From NCBI RefSeq assembly GCF_027706725.1, contig NZ_JAQFWQ010000011.1:26959-90958 (forward strand): 64,000 bases of DNA. Reading direction: 5' to 3'. The notes below the pieces were generated by a model, which saw nothing but the letters and a program-made list of their open reading frames with translations, ran no database searches and was not told the origin of the DNA. The position numbers and the translations under genes were made by a program. Origin of the DNA: Nocardiopsis endophytica. GTDB lineage: Bacteria > Actinomycetota > Actinomycetes > Streptosporangiales > Streptosporangiaceae. Below, in pieces: positions 24,061 to 32,877 of this stretch; positions within the stretch are counted from its first letter, which is position 1; every line of letters starts with the position of its first letter.

Positions 24061-24908
24061 CCGCCGTGAGCACCCAGCGCCCGGCGCGCCGCCCCCGCGG
24101 GAGCGCGCGCGGCACCGCACTGACCGCGGCCACATGGGCGATCGCGCTGCTGTTCGTCTCACCGGTGCTGTGGCTGGTGCTGACCGCCTTCAAGGAGGAG
24201 AACCAGGCGGCGACCGACCCGCCCACGCTGTTCTTCCAGCCGACGCTGGACCGGTTCACCGCGGTCCTGGGCGCCGACTTCCTGCCGTACCTGGGCAACT
24301 CGCTCATCGCCACCGCCGCCTCGACCGTGCTGGTCCTGGTGCTGGGGCTGCCCGCCGCGTACGCGCTGTCGGTCGCGCCGGTCAAGCGCACCCAGGACGT
24401 GCTGTTCTTCTTCATCTCCACCAAGATGCTGCCGGTGGTGGCGGTCGTGGTGCCGATCTACGTGGCCGCGTCGTGGCTGTCCATGCTGGACAACGTGTGG
24501 ACCCTGGTCGTGCTCTACACGGCGATGAACCTGCCGATCGCGGTGTGGATGCTGCGCTCGTTCTTCCTGGAGGTGCCCGGGGCGATCGTGGAGGCGGCGC
24601 GCGTCGAGGGCGCCGGGCTGGGCCGCATCCTGTGGTCGGTGATGCTGCCGGTGATGGCGCCCGGCATCGCCGCCACCGCGCTGATCTGCACGATCTTCGC
24701 GTGGAACGAGTTCTTCTTCGCGGTGAACCTGACCGCCGCCCAGGCGGCGACCGTGCCGGTCTTCCTGACCGGGTTCATCACCAGCGAGGGCCTGTTCGTG
24801 GCGCAGCTGTCGGCGGCGGCCGTGATGGCCTCGCTGCCCATCGTGGTGGTCGGCTGGACCGCCCAGCGGCAGCTGGTGCGCGGCCTGTCGATGGGCGCGG
24901 TGAAATAG
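24057..24908 (+). CDS. ABC sugar/polyol permease (MalG-like)
   Basis: A 283-aa permease with six membrane segments, partner of the preceding protein. The EAA loop is VEAARVEGAGLGRILWSVML near 178-198. The GTG at 24057 overlaps the upstream stop by 4 bp. No ATPase gene follows; actinomycetes often energise several such importers with one shared MsiK ATPase, which is the likely case here (established for other sugar importers, inferred for this one). Confidence 0.92.
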   Translation: MTAVSTQRPARRPRGSARGTALTAATWAIALLFVSPVLWLVLTAFKEENQAATDPPTLFFQPTLDRFTAVLGADFLPYLGNSLIATAASTVLVLVLGLPAAYALSVAPVKRTQDVLFFFISTKMLPVVAVVVPIYVAASWLSMLDNVWTLVVLYTAMNLPIAVWMLRSFFLEVPGAIVEAARVEGAGLGRILWSVMLPVMAPGIAATALICTIFAWNEFFFAVNLTAAQAATVPVFLTGFITSEGLFVAQLSAAAVMASLPIVVVGWTAQRQLVRGLSMGAVK

Positions 24909-24980
24909 GGGGCCACGGCGGGGGCGGCGGGGCGCGGCCCCGGCCGTCCCCGCCATGATGGAGAACCGTCGGACAGTCCC

Positions 24981-25021
24981 GGTCCCGGTGGGGCGGTGCT
25001 CGGCACCGCCCCACCGGGACC
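24981..25021 (+). promoter_or_regulatory. 19-bp perfect stem-loop before the PfkB gene
   Basis: Nineteen bases (24981-24999, GGTCCCGGTGGGGCGGTGC) pair exactly with 25003-25021 around a TCG triloop. It ends 19 nt before the ATG at 25041 and just upstream of its GGGAGA ribosome site. No T-run follows. It could terminate, attenuate or protect the mRNA between the transport and kinase genes. Confidence 0.8.
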
Positions 25022-25040
25022 GCCGAACGTCGGGAGACAC

Positions 25041-25988
25041 ATGATCATCGTCTGCGGCGAGGCCCTCGTGGACCTCATCCCCGGGGGCTCCCCCGGCGAC
25101 TGGCGGGCGCTGCCGGGCGGCGGCGCGGCCAACGCCGCCATCGCCCTGAACCGGCTGGGCGTCCCCGCCCCCCTGCTCTGCCGCCTGTCGCGGGACCACT
25201 TCGGGCGGATGCTCCGCGCCCACCTGGAGGAGAACGGGGTGGACCTGCGGTGGGCGGTGGACGCCCCCGAGCAGACCACGCTGGCCTTCGTCGCGTTCGA
25301 CGATGCGGGGTCGGCCGAGTACACCTTCTACGCATCGGGCACCGCCGACTGGCAGTGGTCGCCCGTGGAGCTGCCGTCGGAGACCGCGGGGGCGTGCGTG
25401 CACGTGGGGACCCTCGCCACGGTGCTGGAGCCCGGTGCGTCGGTGCTGCGGTCGTGGCTGCGCGCGCGGCGCGCGGAGACCGTGGTCTCCTACGACGTCA
25501 ACGTGCGCGCCGTCGCGTGCCCGGACATGGACGCCTACCGGGAGAACGCGCGCGGCTGGTGCGACGTGGCGCACGTGCTCAAGGCCAGTGCCGACGACCT
25601 GTCGCTGCTGTTCCCCGAACGCGACCCGGTGGAGGCGGCCCAAGCGCTGGTGGAGGAGCACGGCCTGCTGCTCGCACTGGTCACCCTCGGCGGCGAGGGC
25701 GCCGTGGCGCTGCTGCCCGGCCAAGAGCCGCTGCGGGCCGCCGCGCCTCCGGTGGACGTGGTCGACACGGTCGGGGCGGGCGACGCCTTCATCGGCGCCT
25801 ACCTGGCCGAGCTGGAGCGGCTCGGGCTCCTGGAGAGCCCGGCGGCGCTGGAGGGCATGGGCCGGGACGCGGCCTCCGAGGCGCTGGTCTTCGCCGCCCA
25901 CGCGGCGGCGCTGGCGTGCACGCGCGCGGGCTCCTCCCCGCCGGACCGGCCCGAAGTGGAGGCCGCCCTCGGCAAGGCGGTCTCTTAG
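25041..25988 (+). CDS. PfkB-family sugar kinase (fructokinase-like)
   Basis: A 315-aa ribokinase-fold kinase. The N-terminal IIVCGEALVDLIPGG and GGGAANAAIALNRLG motifs bind the sugar; the C-terminal DTVGAGDAFIGAY contains the catalytic Asp and anion hole. It would phosphorylate the ketose made by the dehydrogenase, most likely fructose. The ATG at 25041 follows GGGAGA. It is the fifth gene of the polyol locus and is separated from the permease by the large hairpin. Confidence 0.88.
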   Translation: MIIVCGEALVDLIPGGSPGDWRALPGGGAANAAIALNRLGVPAPLLCRLSRDHFGRMLRAHLEENGVDLRWAVDAPEQTTLAFVAFDDAGSAEYTFYASGTADWQWSPVELPSETAGACVHVGTLATVLEPGASVLRSWLRARRAETVVSYDVNVRAVACPDMDAYRENARGWCDVAHVLKASADDLSLLFPERDPVEAAQALVEEHGLLLALVTLGGEGAVALLPGQEPLRAAAPPVDVVDTVGAGDAFIGAYLAELERLGLLESPAALEGMGRDAASEALVFAAHAAALACTRAGSSPPDRPEVEAALGKAVS

Positions 25989-26078
25989 GGTGTTGCGCGT
26001 AATGGCCGTCACACCACCACCGTCCCCGGAGCGCGCCCCCGGCGTGAGGGGCGCCCCCTGTCCCCTGAGGGAGATCGC

Positions 26079-27485
26079 ATGGCACTCGTAGCGGGCGTCG
26101 ACAGCTCGACCCAGGCCACCAAGATCGTCGTCCGGCGCGCCGAGGACGGAGCCCTGGTGCGCACCGGGCGCGCCCCGCACCCCGACGGCACCGAGGTCGA
26201 CCCCGAGGCCTGGTGGCGCGCATTCGAGGAGGCCTCCTCGGGCGGGCTGCTGGAGGGCGTCGAGGCCGTCGCGGTCGCCGCCCAGCAGCACGGGCTGGTG
26301 GCCATGGACGAGGAGGGGCGCGTGGTGCGCCCGGCACTGCTGTGGAACGACACCCGGGCGGCCGGCGCCGCCGCCGACCTGGTCGCCGAGCTGGGCGGCC
26401 CCAAGGCGTGGGCCGACGCCGTGGGCAGCGTGCCGGTGTCCAGCTTCACCGTGGCCAAGCTGCGCTGGCTGGCCGCCAACGAGCCGGAGAACGCCTCCCG
26501 GGTGGCCGAGGCGGTGCTGCCGCACGACTGGCTGACGCGGCGGATCACCGGGGCCGCGCAGGCGGTGACCGACCGCGGCGACGCCTCGGGCACCGGGTAC
26601 TACTCCCCCGCCGAGGGCGCCTACCGCGACGACCTGGTGCGCCTGGCGCTCGGGCACGACCTGCGGCTGCCCCGGGTGGCGGCGCCGGGCGAGGCGCTGG
26701 AGTGCGCCCCCGCGCCGGGCCGGGAGGGCGTGCGCGTCGCGGGCGTCGGCACCGGCGACAACATGGGGGCGGGCCTGGGCCTGGGTCTGCGCCCGGGCGA
26801 CGTGGCGGTGTCGGTGGGCACGTCGGGGACCGCCTTCGCGTCGGTCCAGGCGCCCACGGCGGACGCGAGCGGGCTGGTGTCCGGGTTCGCCGACGCCGAG
26901 GGGGGCTTCCTCCCGCTGGTGTGCACGCTGAACGCGGCGCGGGTGCTGGAGGCCGGGGCCGCGGCCCTCCAGGTCGGCCGCGAGGAGTTCGACCGGCTGG
27001 TGCTCTCCGCCGAGCCGGGCGCCGAAGGGCTGGTGCTGCTGCCGTACCTGGAGGGCGAGCGCACGCCGAACCTGCCGGACGCCACCGGGCGGCTGGACGG
27101 CATCACCGGGGCCAACCTGCGGCCCGCCAACATCGCCCGGGCGTTCGTGGAGGGCATGCTGTGCGGCCTGGCCGACGCGGTGGACGCGTTGGCCGACAAC
27201 GGCGTCCCGGTGGAACGGGTGCTGCTCATCGGCGGCGGAGCGCGGTCGGAGGCGGTCAAGGCGCTGGCGCCCCGGGTGTTCGGGCGGCCGGTGCTGGTGC
27301 CCGAGGACAGCGAGTACGTGGCCGACGGGGCCGCGCGCCAGGCGGCCTGGGCGCTGCTGGGCGGCGCCGAGCCGCCGGAGTGGGGCACGGGCGCCAAGAC
27401 GGAGGAGCGGACCGGCGAGCCCGCCCCGCAGGTGCGGGAGCGCTACGCCGAGGTCCGCGCGCGGCTGGAGGCGCAGCACGCGTGA
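26079..27485 (+). CDS. xylB: Xylulokinase (FGGY family)
   Basis: A 468-aa FGGY carbohydrate kinase closest to xylulokinases: N-terminal [15 protein letters not shown] phosphate loop, [21 protein letters not shown], and C-terminal [24 protein letters not shown] with the nucleotide-binding GGG. It would make xylulose-5-phosphate. Having both a fructokinase-type and a xylulose-type kinase beside a polyol dehydrogenase suggests use of more than one polyol (mannitol or sorbitol via fructose; arabitol or xylitol via xylulose), as in known mannitol/arabitol loci. Confidence 0.9.
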   Translation: MALVAGVDSSTQATKIVVRRAEDGALVRTGRAPHPDGTEVDPEAWWRAFEEASSGGLLEGVEAVAVAAQQHGLVAMDEEGRVVRPALLWNDTRAAGAAADLVAELGGPKAWADAVGSVPVSSFTVAKLRWLAANEPENASRVAEAVLPHDWLTRRITGAAQAVTDRGDASGTGYYSPAEGAYRDDLVRLALGHDLRLPRVAAPGEALECAPAPGREGVRVAGVGTGDNMGAGLGLGLRPGDVAVSVGTSGTAFASVQAPTADASGLVSGFADAEGGFLPLVCTLNAARVLEAGAAALQVGREEFDRLVLSAEPGAEGLVLLPYLEGERTPNLPDATGRLDGITGANLRPANIARAFVEGMLCGLADAVDALADNGVPVERVLLIGGGARSEAVKALAPRVFGRPVLVPEDSEYVADGAARQAAWALLGGAEPPEWGTGAKTEERTGEPAPQVRERYAEVRARLEAQHA

Positions 27486-27493
27486 CCCGGGTG

Positions 27494-27523
27494 TGCGGGG
27501 GCCGGGCGGGGTCCGGCCCCGCA
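27494..27523 (+). terminator. Terminator hairpin of the polyol operon
   Basis: TGCGGGGGCCGG pairs with CCGGCCCCGCA (one bulged G) right after the xylB stop. No T-run. Confidence 0.5.
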
Positions 27524-27585
27524 CGGCCTCCCGGGGTGCCGCCCAGGGCTTGCGGGCGCCGCCGCCGCGCGGTGTCCGCCTCCGG

Positions 27586-28308
27586 TCAGCCGGCCGCCGG
27601 AGGCCCCTCGCGCAGCGCCGGCCCCTCCCGGCCCGGCTCGCGCCCGCCCTGGTCGAGCCGGAACGGCGGGTAGGAGTCGGTCATGAGGGCCGCGTACGCC
27701 CCGACGCGCACGCGCCAGCGCGCGATGCCCATCAGCAGGTCGAACAGCCCGCCGGGGTAGCGGCCGGTGAACAGCAGCGCGATCGCGACGATGAGGAGCA
27801 GGACCGCCACCAGGCCGATACCGCTCGCGGCCGCGTCCATGGCGGCCGCGCCGGCCTGCGTCCGGTCGCCGCCCTTCTCGATGAAGAACGTCGCGCCCCC
27901 CACGAAGGCCATGAGGACCAGGTAGTGCGGGATCGCCAGCAGCCACCACTTGACCAGGACCAGTCCCCGGGAGAGGACCCCGGGCTCGGCGATGTCCAGC
28001 CGCGCGGGGTAGTCCTCGGCCGGTCCGAGGGTGAACGGCGGGTACCGGTCGGTGCCGAGCACGGCGTAGCCGTAGTAGTCCACGCGCCAGGTCCAGCGCA
28101 GCACACCGAGGTTGAAGCGGAAGATCCAGCCCGGGTAGCGGGCGTTGATCAGGATGCCGACGAAGGCGACGACGGTGAGCAGCAGGAAGGCCACCCACAG
28201 GAAGACGAGGATGATGTAGTGCGGTATCAACAGGAGCCACTTGACCAGCCACATCCAGCGGCTCGGGCCGTCCGGGTCGCCTTCGATCCGGACCGGGGTG
28301 GTCGACAT
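27586..28308 (-). CDS. DUF4389-containing membrane protein
   Basis: A 240-aa membrane protein with a duplicated DUF4389-like layout: KWLLLIPHYIILVFLWVAF near residue 23 and KWWLLAIPHYLVLMAFVGG near 120, each followed by further helices and an aromatic-rich GRYPxGLF/ARYPGWIF motif and a YPPF tail (RYPPFTL and SYPPFRL). Four or five membrane helices are expected. Its role is unknown. The gene is divergent from the vWA-like gene with a 351-bp gap. Confidence 0.8.
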   Translation of the reverse strand: MSTTPVRIEGDPDGPSRWMWLVKWLLLIPHYIILVFLWVAFLLLTVVAFVGILINARYPGWIFRFNLGVLRWTWRVDYYGYAVLGTDRYPPFTLGPAEDYPARLDIAEPGVLSRGLVLVKWWLLAIPHYLVLMAFVGGATFFIEKGGDRTQAGAAAMDAAASGIGLVAVLLLIVAIALLFTGRYPGGLFDLLMGIARWRVRVGAYAALMTDSYPPFRLDQGGREPGREGPALREGPPAAG

Positions 28309-28659
28309 CTGTCTGCCCTCCAGGCACAGGGAAAGATCCTGCGTACGGCCCTGTGAAGAGCCGTCCCCCCGGGACGCCGAACCCGTAGGCGGCGGTTTCC
28401 AGTGGAACTCGGGAGGACGGCACGGTTGAAGGGGTGAACAGCCTCCAGGGCGGGGACCTTCGGCACTTCGCCCCTGCGGCGCAGGGGCCGCCGGGCGGCG
28501 CGAAAACCCCGTGAACCGGGCGGGAGCGCGCTGCTAGCCTCTCTCCGGGCCGACCGTGGGACTCCGGCGCGACTTCCGGATTTCGCCTTTACCGCGACTA
28601 TCAAGCAGCTCGCTCCCCTTCTCCCCGGTCGGCCCCCTCGACCACCTCCCGGAGCGGCG
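28309..28659. other. Divergent intergenic region
   Basis: No gene is supported. It holds the promoters of the DUF4389 gene (left) and of the vWA-like gene (right; GGAG ribosome site at 28651-28654). No strong palindrome was found. Confidence 0.5.
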
Positions 28660-30126
28660 ATGCGCGACACCCACGGCGGCGACACCTACACCGACCTGCT
28701 CGCCTGCGAGGACGTGCTCAGGTTCGCCAACGCCGCGATCAGCGGGACCGGCCAGCGCGAGTTCCGCTCCGGCGCCGCCGAGCAGCGGCTCACCCTGGAC
28801 TTCCTGCACGACTACGTGCGCATCAACTACCGGGACCTGTACGCGGCGTCCCTGGCGCTGGACGTCAACGACCACAACGCCGCCCGGATCGTGCACGGCC
28901 TGCTGTCGGACCCCGGCGAGCCCGGGGCCGCCGCCCTGGACCGGCGCACCGAGGGCGCCCTCGTCTCGCAGCGCCTGGCGCACATGCCGCCCCAGCGCGT
29001 GTACCGCCTGTTCCGGCGCCTGGCCGCCGAGCGGGTCAACAACCGGCGCACGCGCGCCGTCATCGCGCGGTGGATCTCGCGGCGGCGGGACCTGGCGTTC
29101 GACGCGGTCAAGTACCGCGCCGGGCTGACCGCCGCCGCCCGCCACGCGCACCTGCGCCAGCCCGGCGAGATCTCCGAGTTCTGCTTCACCCCGCCGCACC
29201 GGGCGGGGTTCTTCGCCACGCCCCTGCTGGAGACCTACCGGGCCGCCCACTACAGCATGGAGGCCGCCTACGAGCTGCCGCTCAGCGTCGGCGAGGGGTT
29301 CGCCGCCAAGCACGGGGTGCCGCGCAAGGAGTTCCTGTCCCGGGCGCGCGCCTCGGCGACCGGAGGCGAGCTGCTGCGGCTGGACCGGAGCCTGCGCGGG
29401 CACGGCCTGGAGGGCGCCGACCTGCGGCGGGCGGGCCTGACCCGGCTGTGCTCGTACGTGCTGGCGCTGCCGGTCGCCGAGCGGGAGGAGCGCCGCGAGG
29501 AGCTGACGTCCGCCCTGCGCGCTGCGGCACGGCGGATCGCCGGAGGGCAGGCGGGCACGTGGGGGCCGACGGCGGCGGTGCTGGACGACAGCTACTCCTC
29601 GTTCGGGTCGCCGGTGAAGCGGAACCGGCCGCTGGCGGTGGCGCTGGCGTGCCACTTCGTGCTGGCGGAGCTGTCGGTGCGGTACACGGCGCACTGGGTG
29701 TCGGGGCACCGCGACGCGCTGACCGTGCGCCCGGAGGGCGCGACCCCGCTGGCCGAGACCATCCTGGACGCCCTGGAGGACGGACCGGAACGGCTGGTCG
29801 TCGTCTCGGACGGGTACGACGACGGCCCGCCCGTCCCCGCGGCGCTGCTGGACGCCTGGCGCACCCGGGTCGACCCGGGCCACCGGACGGCGGCGGTGCA
29901 CCTGAACCCGGTGATGGACGCCGACGAGATGGAGCCCGCGCGGCTGGCGCGGTCGGTGCCGACGGTGGGCATCCGGGACGCCTCGGCGCTGCCGTCGCTG
30001 GTGGAGCTGGCCCGCTTCGGGGAGGGCCGGTCGGGCCTGTCCGAGCTGCGCGAGCACCTGGAACGACGGGTGGCCGCCTACATCGCCGACGTGGACGAGA
30101 AGCCCACGGTTCAGGAGGTCCGATGA
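28660..30126 (+). CDS. vWA/MIDAS-like protein with helical N-terminal region
   Basis: A 488-aa protein. Residues about 1-290 are almost all helical and Arg/Leu/Ala-rich, reminiscent of HEAT/TROVE-type RNA- or protein-binding modules. The C-terminal part looks like a von Willebrand A domain: a DxSxS metal site in AAVLDDSYSSFGSPV near residue 308, a helix after it, and the later strand RLVVVSDGYDDGPP near 383 supplying the MIDAS Asp. TROVE-vWA (Ro60-like) proteins have a similar order, but I cannot confirm the TROVE fold. It overlaps the next gene by 4 bp (ATGA), so the two products probably act together. Confidence 0.65.
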   Translation: MRDTHGGDTYTDLLACEDVLRFANAAISGTGQREFRSGAAEQRLTLDFLHDYVRINYRDLYAASLALDVNDHNAARIVHGLLSDPGEPGAAALDRRTEGALVSQRLAHMPPQRVYRLFRRLAAERVNNRRTRAVIARWISRRRDLAFDAVKYRAGLTAAARHAHLRQPGEISEFCFTPPHRAGFFATPLLETYRAAHYSMEAAYELPLSVGEGFAAKHGVPRKEFLSRARASATGGELLRLDRSLRGHGLEGADLRRAGLTRLCSYVLALPVAEREERREELTSALRAAARRIAGGQAGTWGPTAAVLDDSYSSFGSPVKRNRPLAVALACHFVLAELSVRYTAHWVSGHRDALTVRPEGATPLAETILDALEDGPERLVVVSDGYDDGPPVPAALLDAWRTRVDPGHRTAAVHLNPVMDADEMEPARLARSVPTVGIRDASALPSLVELARFGEGRSGLSELREHLERRVAAYIADVDEKPTVQEVR

Positions 30127-31310
30127 CCGGCCTCGCCCTGAAGGGCCTGGAGACCGGCCGCGCGCAGGTGCGGGGCGGCGTGCGCATGGTGCCGCTGCTC
30201 AGGCGGCGCCCCGTCGAGGGGCTGCGGCTGCACCCGCGCCTGACCGGCGGCGACATCGCGGTCGTGGGGTCGCAGCGGCGGCCGCGCTACGTGGGGTACG
30301 TGCCGCACGCCTACGTCGCGACCTGGGGGGACGAGGCGGCGTCGGCCGCGTACGGCACCTGGCTGTCGGAGGTGGAGCGCGGGGTGCCCTCCGGGGCCGA
30401 GGCCGCGCGTGCGGCGGAGGAGGAGGCGGCCGGCGGGCCGCCCCGGATCAGGCTGTTCGGGCTGCGGCGCCAGGTCCAGCGCACGGCCCGGACGCGGCTG
30501 CGCTTCCTGCCGCTGCACCTGGCGATGGAGGGGTACCTGAGCCTGCACTTCGGCGGGCCGGACATCGCGTGGAAGGAGTGGTCGCGCACGACGCTCCGGC
30601 GGGGGCTGTCGCCGCGCGAGGAGGAGTCGTACCTGGGGCTGCACGTGGATGGGCTGGCCGAGGCGCTGCGCACGTTCGAGATCGTGCACGGGCAGTGCGG
30701 TGTCGCGCTGTACGTCGGGGACGAGCTGGCGTCGGTGGTCGTGACGCCGCACCCGGAGGACTACCGGGCGCTGCACCCGACGCTGGTGCTGGACATGTTC
30801 GGGGAGGCGATCTACCGGAACGCGATGTTCGCCGAGTCGCCGCACCTGCACGCGCCGCTGAGGACGCGCGGTGTGTCGGACCTGGCAGGGCTGAGGGCGG
30901 CGCTGGAGGAGCAGCGGGCGTCGTGGAGGGAGTTCCACGACGAGACGATGCTGGCGCCGCTGACCGATGCCGATTACACGCTGACCCCGGTCCACCGCAT
31001 GGGGGACTTCACGCTTGAACGGTTCCTGCCGTCGTTCGACCCCGCCAGGACGAACCACATCGGCGAGGCGATCACCCGCGAGGACGGGGAGCTGGGGTAC
31101 CTGAAGACGTTCGTGCTCTCCAATGCCCAGACCAAGCGGGGGCACCTGCTGAGCAGGCTGGCCGCGGCGGGGTGGCACCTGGACGCGACCGCCGCGTCAC
31201 TGGGGACGGACCGCCGGGGACTGATCACGCGCATGCGGTCGGCGGGGATGGAGCACCTGCTGAGGCAGGACATCCTGGACCGCTTCTGGGCGGGAAATCC
31301 GAACCCGTAA
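30123..31310 (+). CDS. ARPP-like protein with C-terminal Fis-type HTH
   Basis: A 395-aa protein coupled to the vWA-like gene. The N-terminus (LETGRAQVRGGVRMVPLLRR) resembles the start of ARPP-1 family domains, a group described from gene neighbourhoods of bacterial conflict systems; this assignment is from pattern only. The middle (about 140-330) is a mixed alpha/beta region with many conserved-looking aromatic and acidic residues. The last 55 residues (HLLSRLAAAGWHLDATAASL, GTDRRGLITRMRSAGMEHLL) look like a Fis/NtrC-type helix-turn-helix. A terminator hairpin follows. Function unknown; a role in stress or defence is a hypothesis. Confidence 0.6.
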   Translation: MTGLALKGLETGRAQVRGGVRMVPLLRRRPVEGLRLHPRLTGGDIAVVGSQRRPRYVGYVPHAYVATWGDEAASAAYGTWLSEVERGVPSGAEAARAAEEEAAGGPPRIRLFGLRRQVQRTARTRLRFLPLHLAMEGYLSLHFGGPDIAWKEWSRTTLRRGLSPREEESYLGLHVDGLAEALRTFEIVHGQCGVALYVGDELASVVVTPHPEDYRALHPTLVLDMFGEAIYRNAMFAESPHLHAPLRTRGVSDLAGLRAALEEQRASWREFHDETMLAPLTDADYTLTPVHRMGDFTLERFLPSFDPARTNHIGEAITREDGELGYLKTFVLSNAQTKRGHLLSRLAAAGWHLDATAASLGTDRRGLITRMRSAGMEHLLRQDILDRFWAGNPNP

Positions 31311-31326
31311 AAGGCGGCGAAAGGCG

Positions 31327-31353
31327 GAGGGGCGGTGCGAAGCCCCGCCCCTC
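31327..31353 (+). terminator. Terminator of the vWA/ARPP pair
   Basis: GAGGGGCG (31327-31334) and CGCCCCTC (31346-31353) form a perfect 8-bp stem followed by TGTATTC. Confidence 0.65.
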
Positions 31354-31411
31354 TGTATTCATCCCCGGCCGGTGCGGGGCATTTTACTGCCTCCACGTGA
31401 CCACTGCACTG

Positions 31412-31465
31412 TGTCCATTCCCGCGTGTGCGGGGAGCAGTCTTACTGACCTGGGGGTTCTTCAGC
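31412..31465 (-). repeat. Solitary degenerate CRISPR repeat with leader-like flank
   Basis: 31412-31439 matches 23 of 28 positions of the CRISPR repeat (ATTCCCGCGTGTGCGGGGAGCA core). The bases to its right, CTGACCTGGGGGTTCTTCA, resemble the flank of the last repeat at 11863, CCGGCCTGGGGTGATTCA. It looks like a leader plus one repeat of a lost second array. Confidence 0.6.
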
Positions 31466-31533
31466 GTCGGACACGCTCTCATGCAACTTTGGTGCTCCCG
31501 GCAACGGTAGCGCAACGCAGGCGACCATCCCCA

Positions 31534-32589
31534 TTACGCGACCGCCGTCAGTCCTCCCAATGTCACCGCCGCTATGAACGCGCTCGCCGCAGCCCCCAGC
31601 GCGAGCGGGCGGGCGCCGCTCTTCGCCAGGGTCGGCAGGTGCACTCCCGTCCCCATGGCGAACAGCCCGGCCGACAGCAGGACCGTTTGCAGCACTCCCC
31701 CGACCACCAGCACGCCCTCCGGCAGCCATCCGGTCCCGCCCAGCGCCGCCGCTGCGAGGAACCCGACCACGAACAGCGGCACCAGCGGCGGTCGACGGAC
31801 CGTCTGTCTCCCCTTCTCATCCCCTCCGTCAGCGCCGACGTCCGCTCTCCGCCGCCGCCAGACGCCCAGCACCACCATCAGCGGCGCCAACAGCACCACC
31901 CGGGTCAGCTTCACCACCACCGCCGCCGCGAGGGCCGTCCCGCCCACCGCTCCCGCGGCCGCCGCCACCTGGCCCACCTCGTGCACGCTCGCGCCGACCC
32001 ACATCCCCGTCAGGTCCGGCCCCAGTCCGAACCCCGCCGCCAGTGCCGGCAGCACCGGGATCGCAATGGTCCCGAACACGGTCACCAGGGCCACCGCCGC
32101 GGCCACGTCATCGTCGTCGCCGCCCACCGCGTCATTGGCCGCCGCGACCGCCGACGCCCCGCACACCGACACCCCGGCCGCGATGAGCATCCTCCGCTCG
32201 GGGCCGATGCCCAGCACCCTCCCCATCGCCACGGTGGCGCCGAACGTCGCCACGAGCCCTCCGGCCACCACCAGCAGCACCGGGCCTCCCAGGGCCAGCA
32301 CGTCCGGGAGCGACAGCCCCAGCCCGAGCAGGACGATCCCGGCGCGCATCGGCGTCTTCGCCGCCGCCTTCAGGCCCGGACGCGCGCGGCCCGGAACCAG
32401 GCCGGCGTTGGCCAGGACCGCCCCGAGCACCAGCGCGACGACCAGGGTTCCCGCTCCCGGCACGACCGCGTGGACGCCCATCGCCCCCGCCACGCCCGCC
32501 GCAACCAGCAGCGCCCCGGGCATCAACGGCGCGAGGCGCACCCGGATCCGGGAAGGGGACGGGCCGGAGGAAGGCGACTTCTTGAGCAT
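31534..32589 (-). CDS. YeiH/UPF0324-type putative sulfate exporter
   Basis: A 351-aa membrane protein with about ten helices of the UPF0324 (PSE, YeiH) family. Family marks are RAGIVLLGLGLSLPDVLALG, AAGVSVCGASAVAA and WVGASVHEVGQVAAAA. The family is proposed to export sulfate or sulfonate; evidence in the literature is limited. The ATG at 32589 is used. A 17-bp palindrome lies 57 bp upstream. LysR-type regulators usually control such genes, but none is adjacent. Confidence 0.85.
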   Translation of the reverse strand: MLKKSPSSGPSPSRIRVRLAPLMPGALLVAAGVAGAMGVHAVVPGAGTLVVALVLGAVLANAGLVPGRARPGLKAAAKTPMRAGIVLLGLGLSLPDVLALGGPVLLVVAGGLVATFGATVAMGRVLGIGPERRMLIAAGVSVCGASAVAAANDAVGGDDDDVAAAVALVTVFGTIAIPVLPALAAGFGLGPDLTGMWVGASVHEVGQVAAAAGAVGGTALAAAVVVKLTRVVLLAPLMVVLGVWRRRRADVGADGGDEKGRQTVRRPPLVPLFVVGFLAAAALGGTGWLPEGVLVVGGVLQTVLLSAGLFAMGTGVHLPTLAKSGARPLALGAAASAFIAAVTLGGLTAVA

Positions 32590-32645
32590 GCCCCCACGCT
32601 CCCGCCGCCGGTCCTCCGCCGGTAGCCGCCGATTCCGGAGCAGGG

Positions 32646-32662
32646 CATGCAGTGACTGCATG
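32646..32662. promoter_or_regulatory. 17-bp palindrome upstream of the exporter gene
   Basis: CATGCAGT-G-ACTGCATG, perfect 8-bp arms, 57 bp before the ATG at 32589. A likely operator. Confidence 0.55.
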
Positions 32663-32877
32663 TCCCGCCCCGCACTCCTCCCCGCGCCCCGGCCGCCCGC
32701 GTGCTGGGCTCGGAGACCGCCCGTCCGGGCATCCAGCGTGGTGAAAACGCCGCGCTGACAGCGATCGGGTGGTGGAACCGCCGCTCTGCACGCCCCGGCG
32801 GCCGGAAAATCCGTTGCATCGCCGTAGAAGGCGCCGGTACCGTTCTTCACGCACTCCCGGTGCGAAGACGGCGGATA

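Noticed and set aside
31361..31380. ATCCCCGGCCGGTGCGGGG looks like another CRISPR repeat near 31412
   Set aside because: Its distance to the next repeat-like copy is about 55-56 bp rather than 61, and only the GC-rich stem matches; more likely part of the sequence after the terminator.
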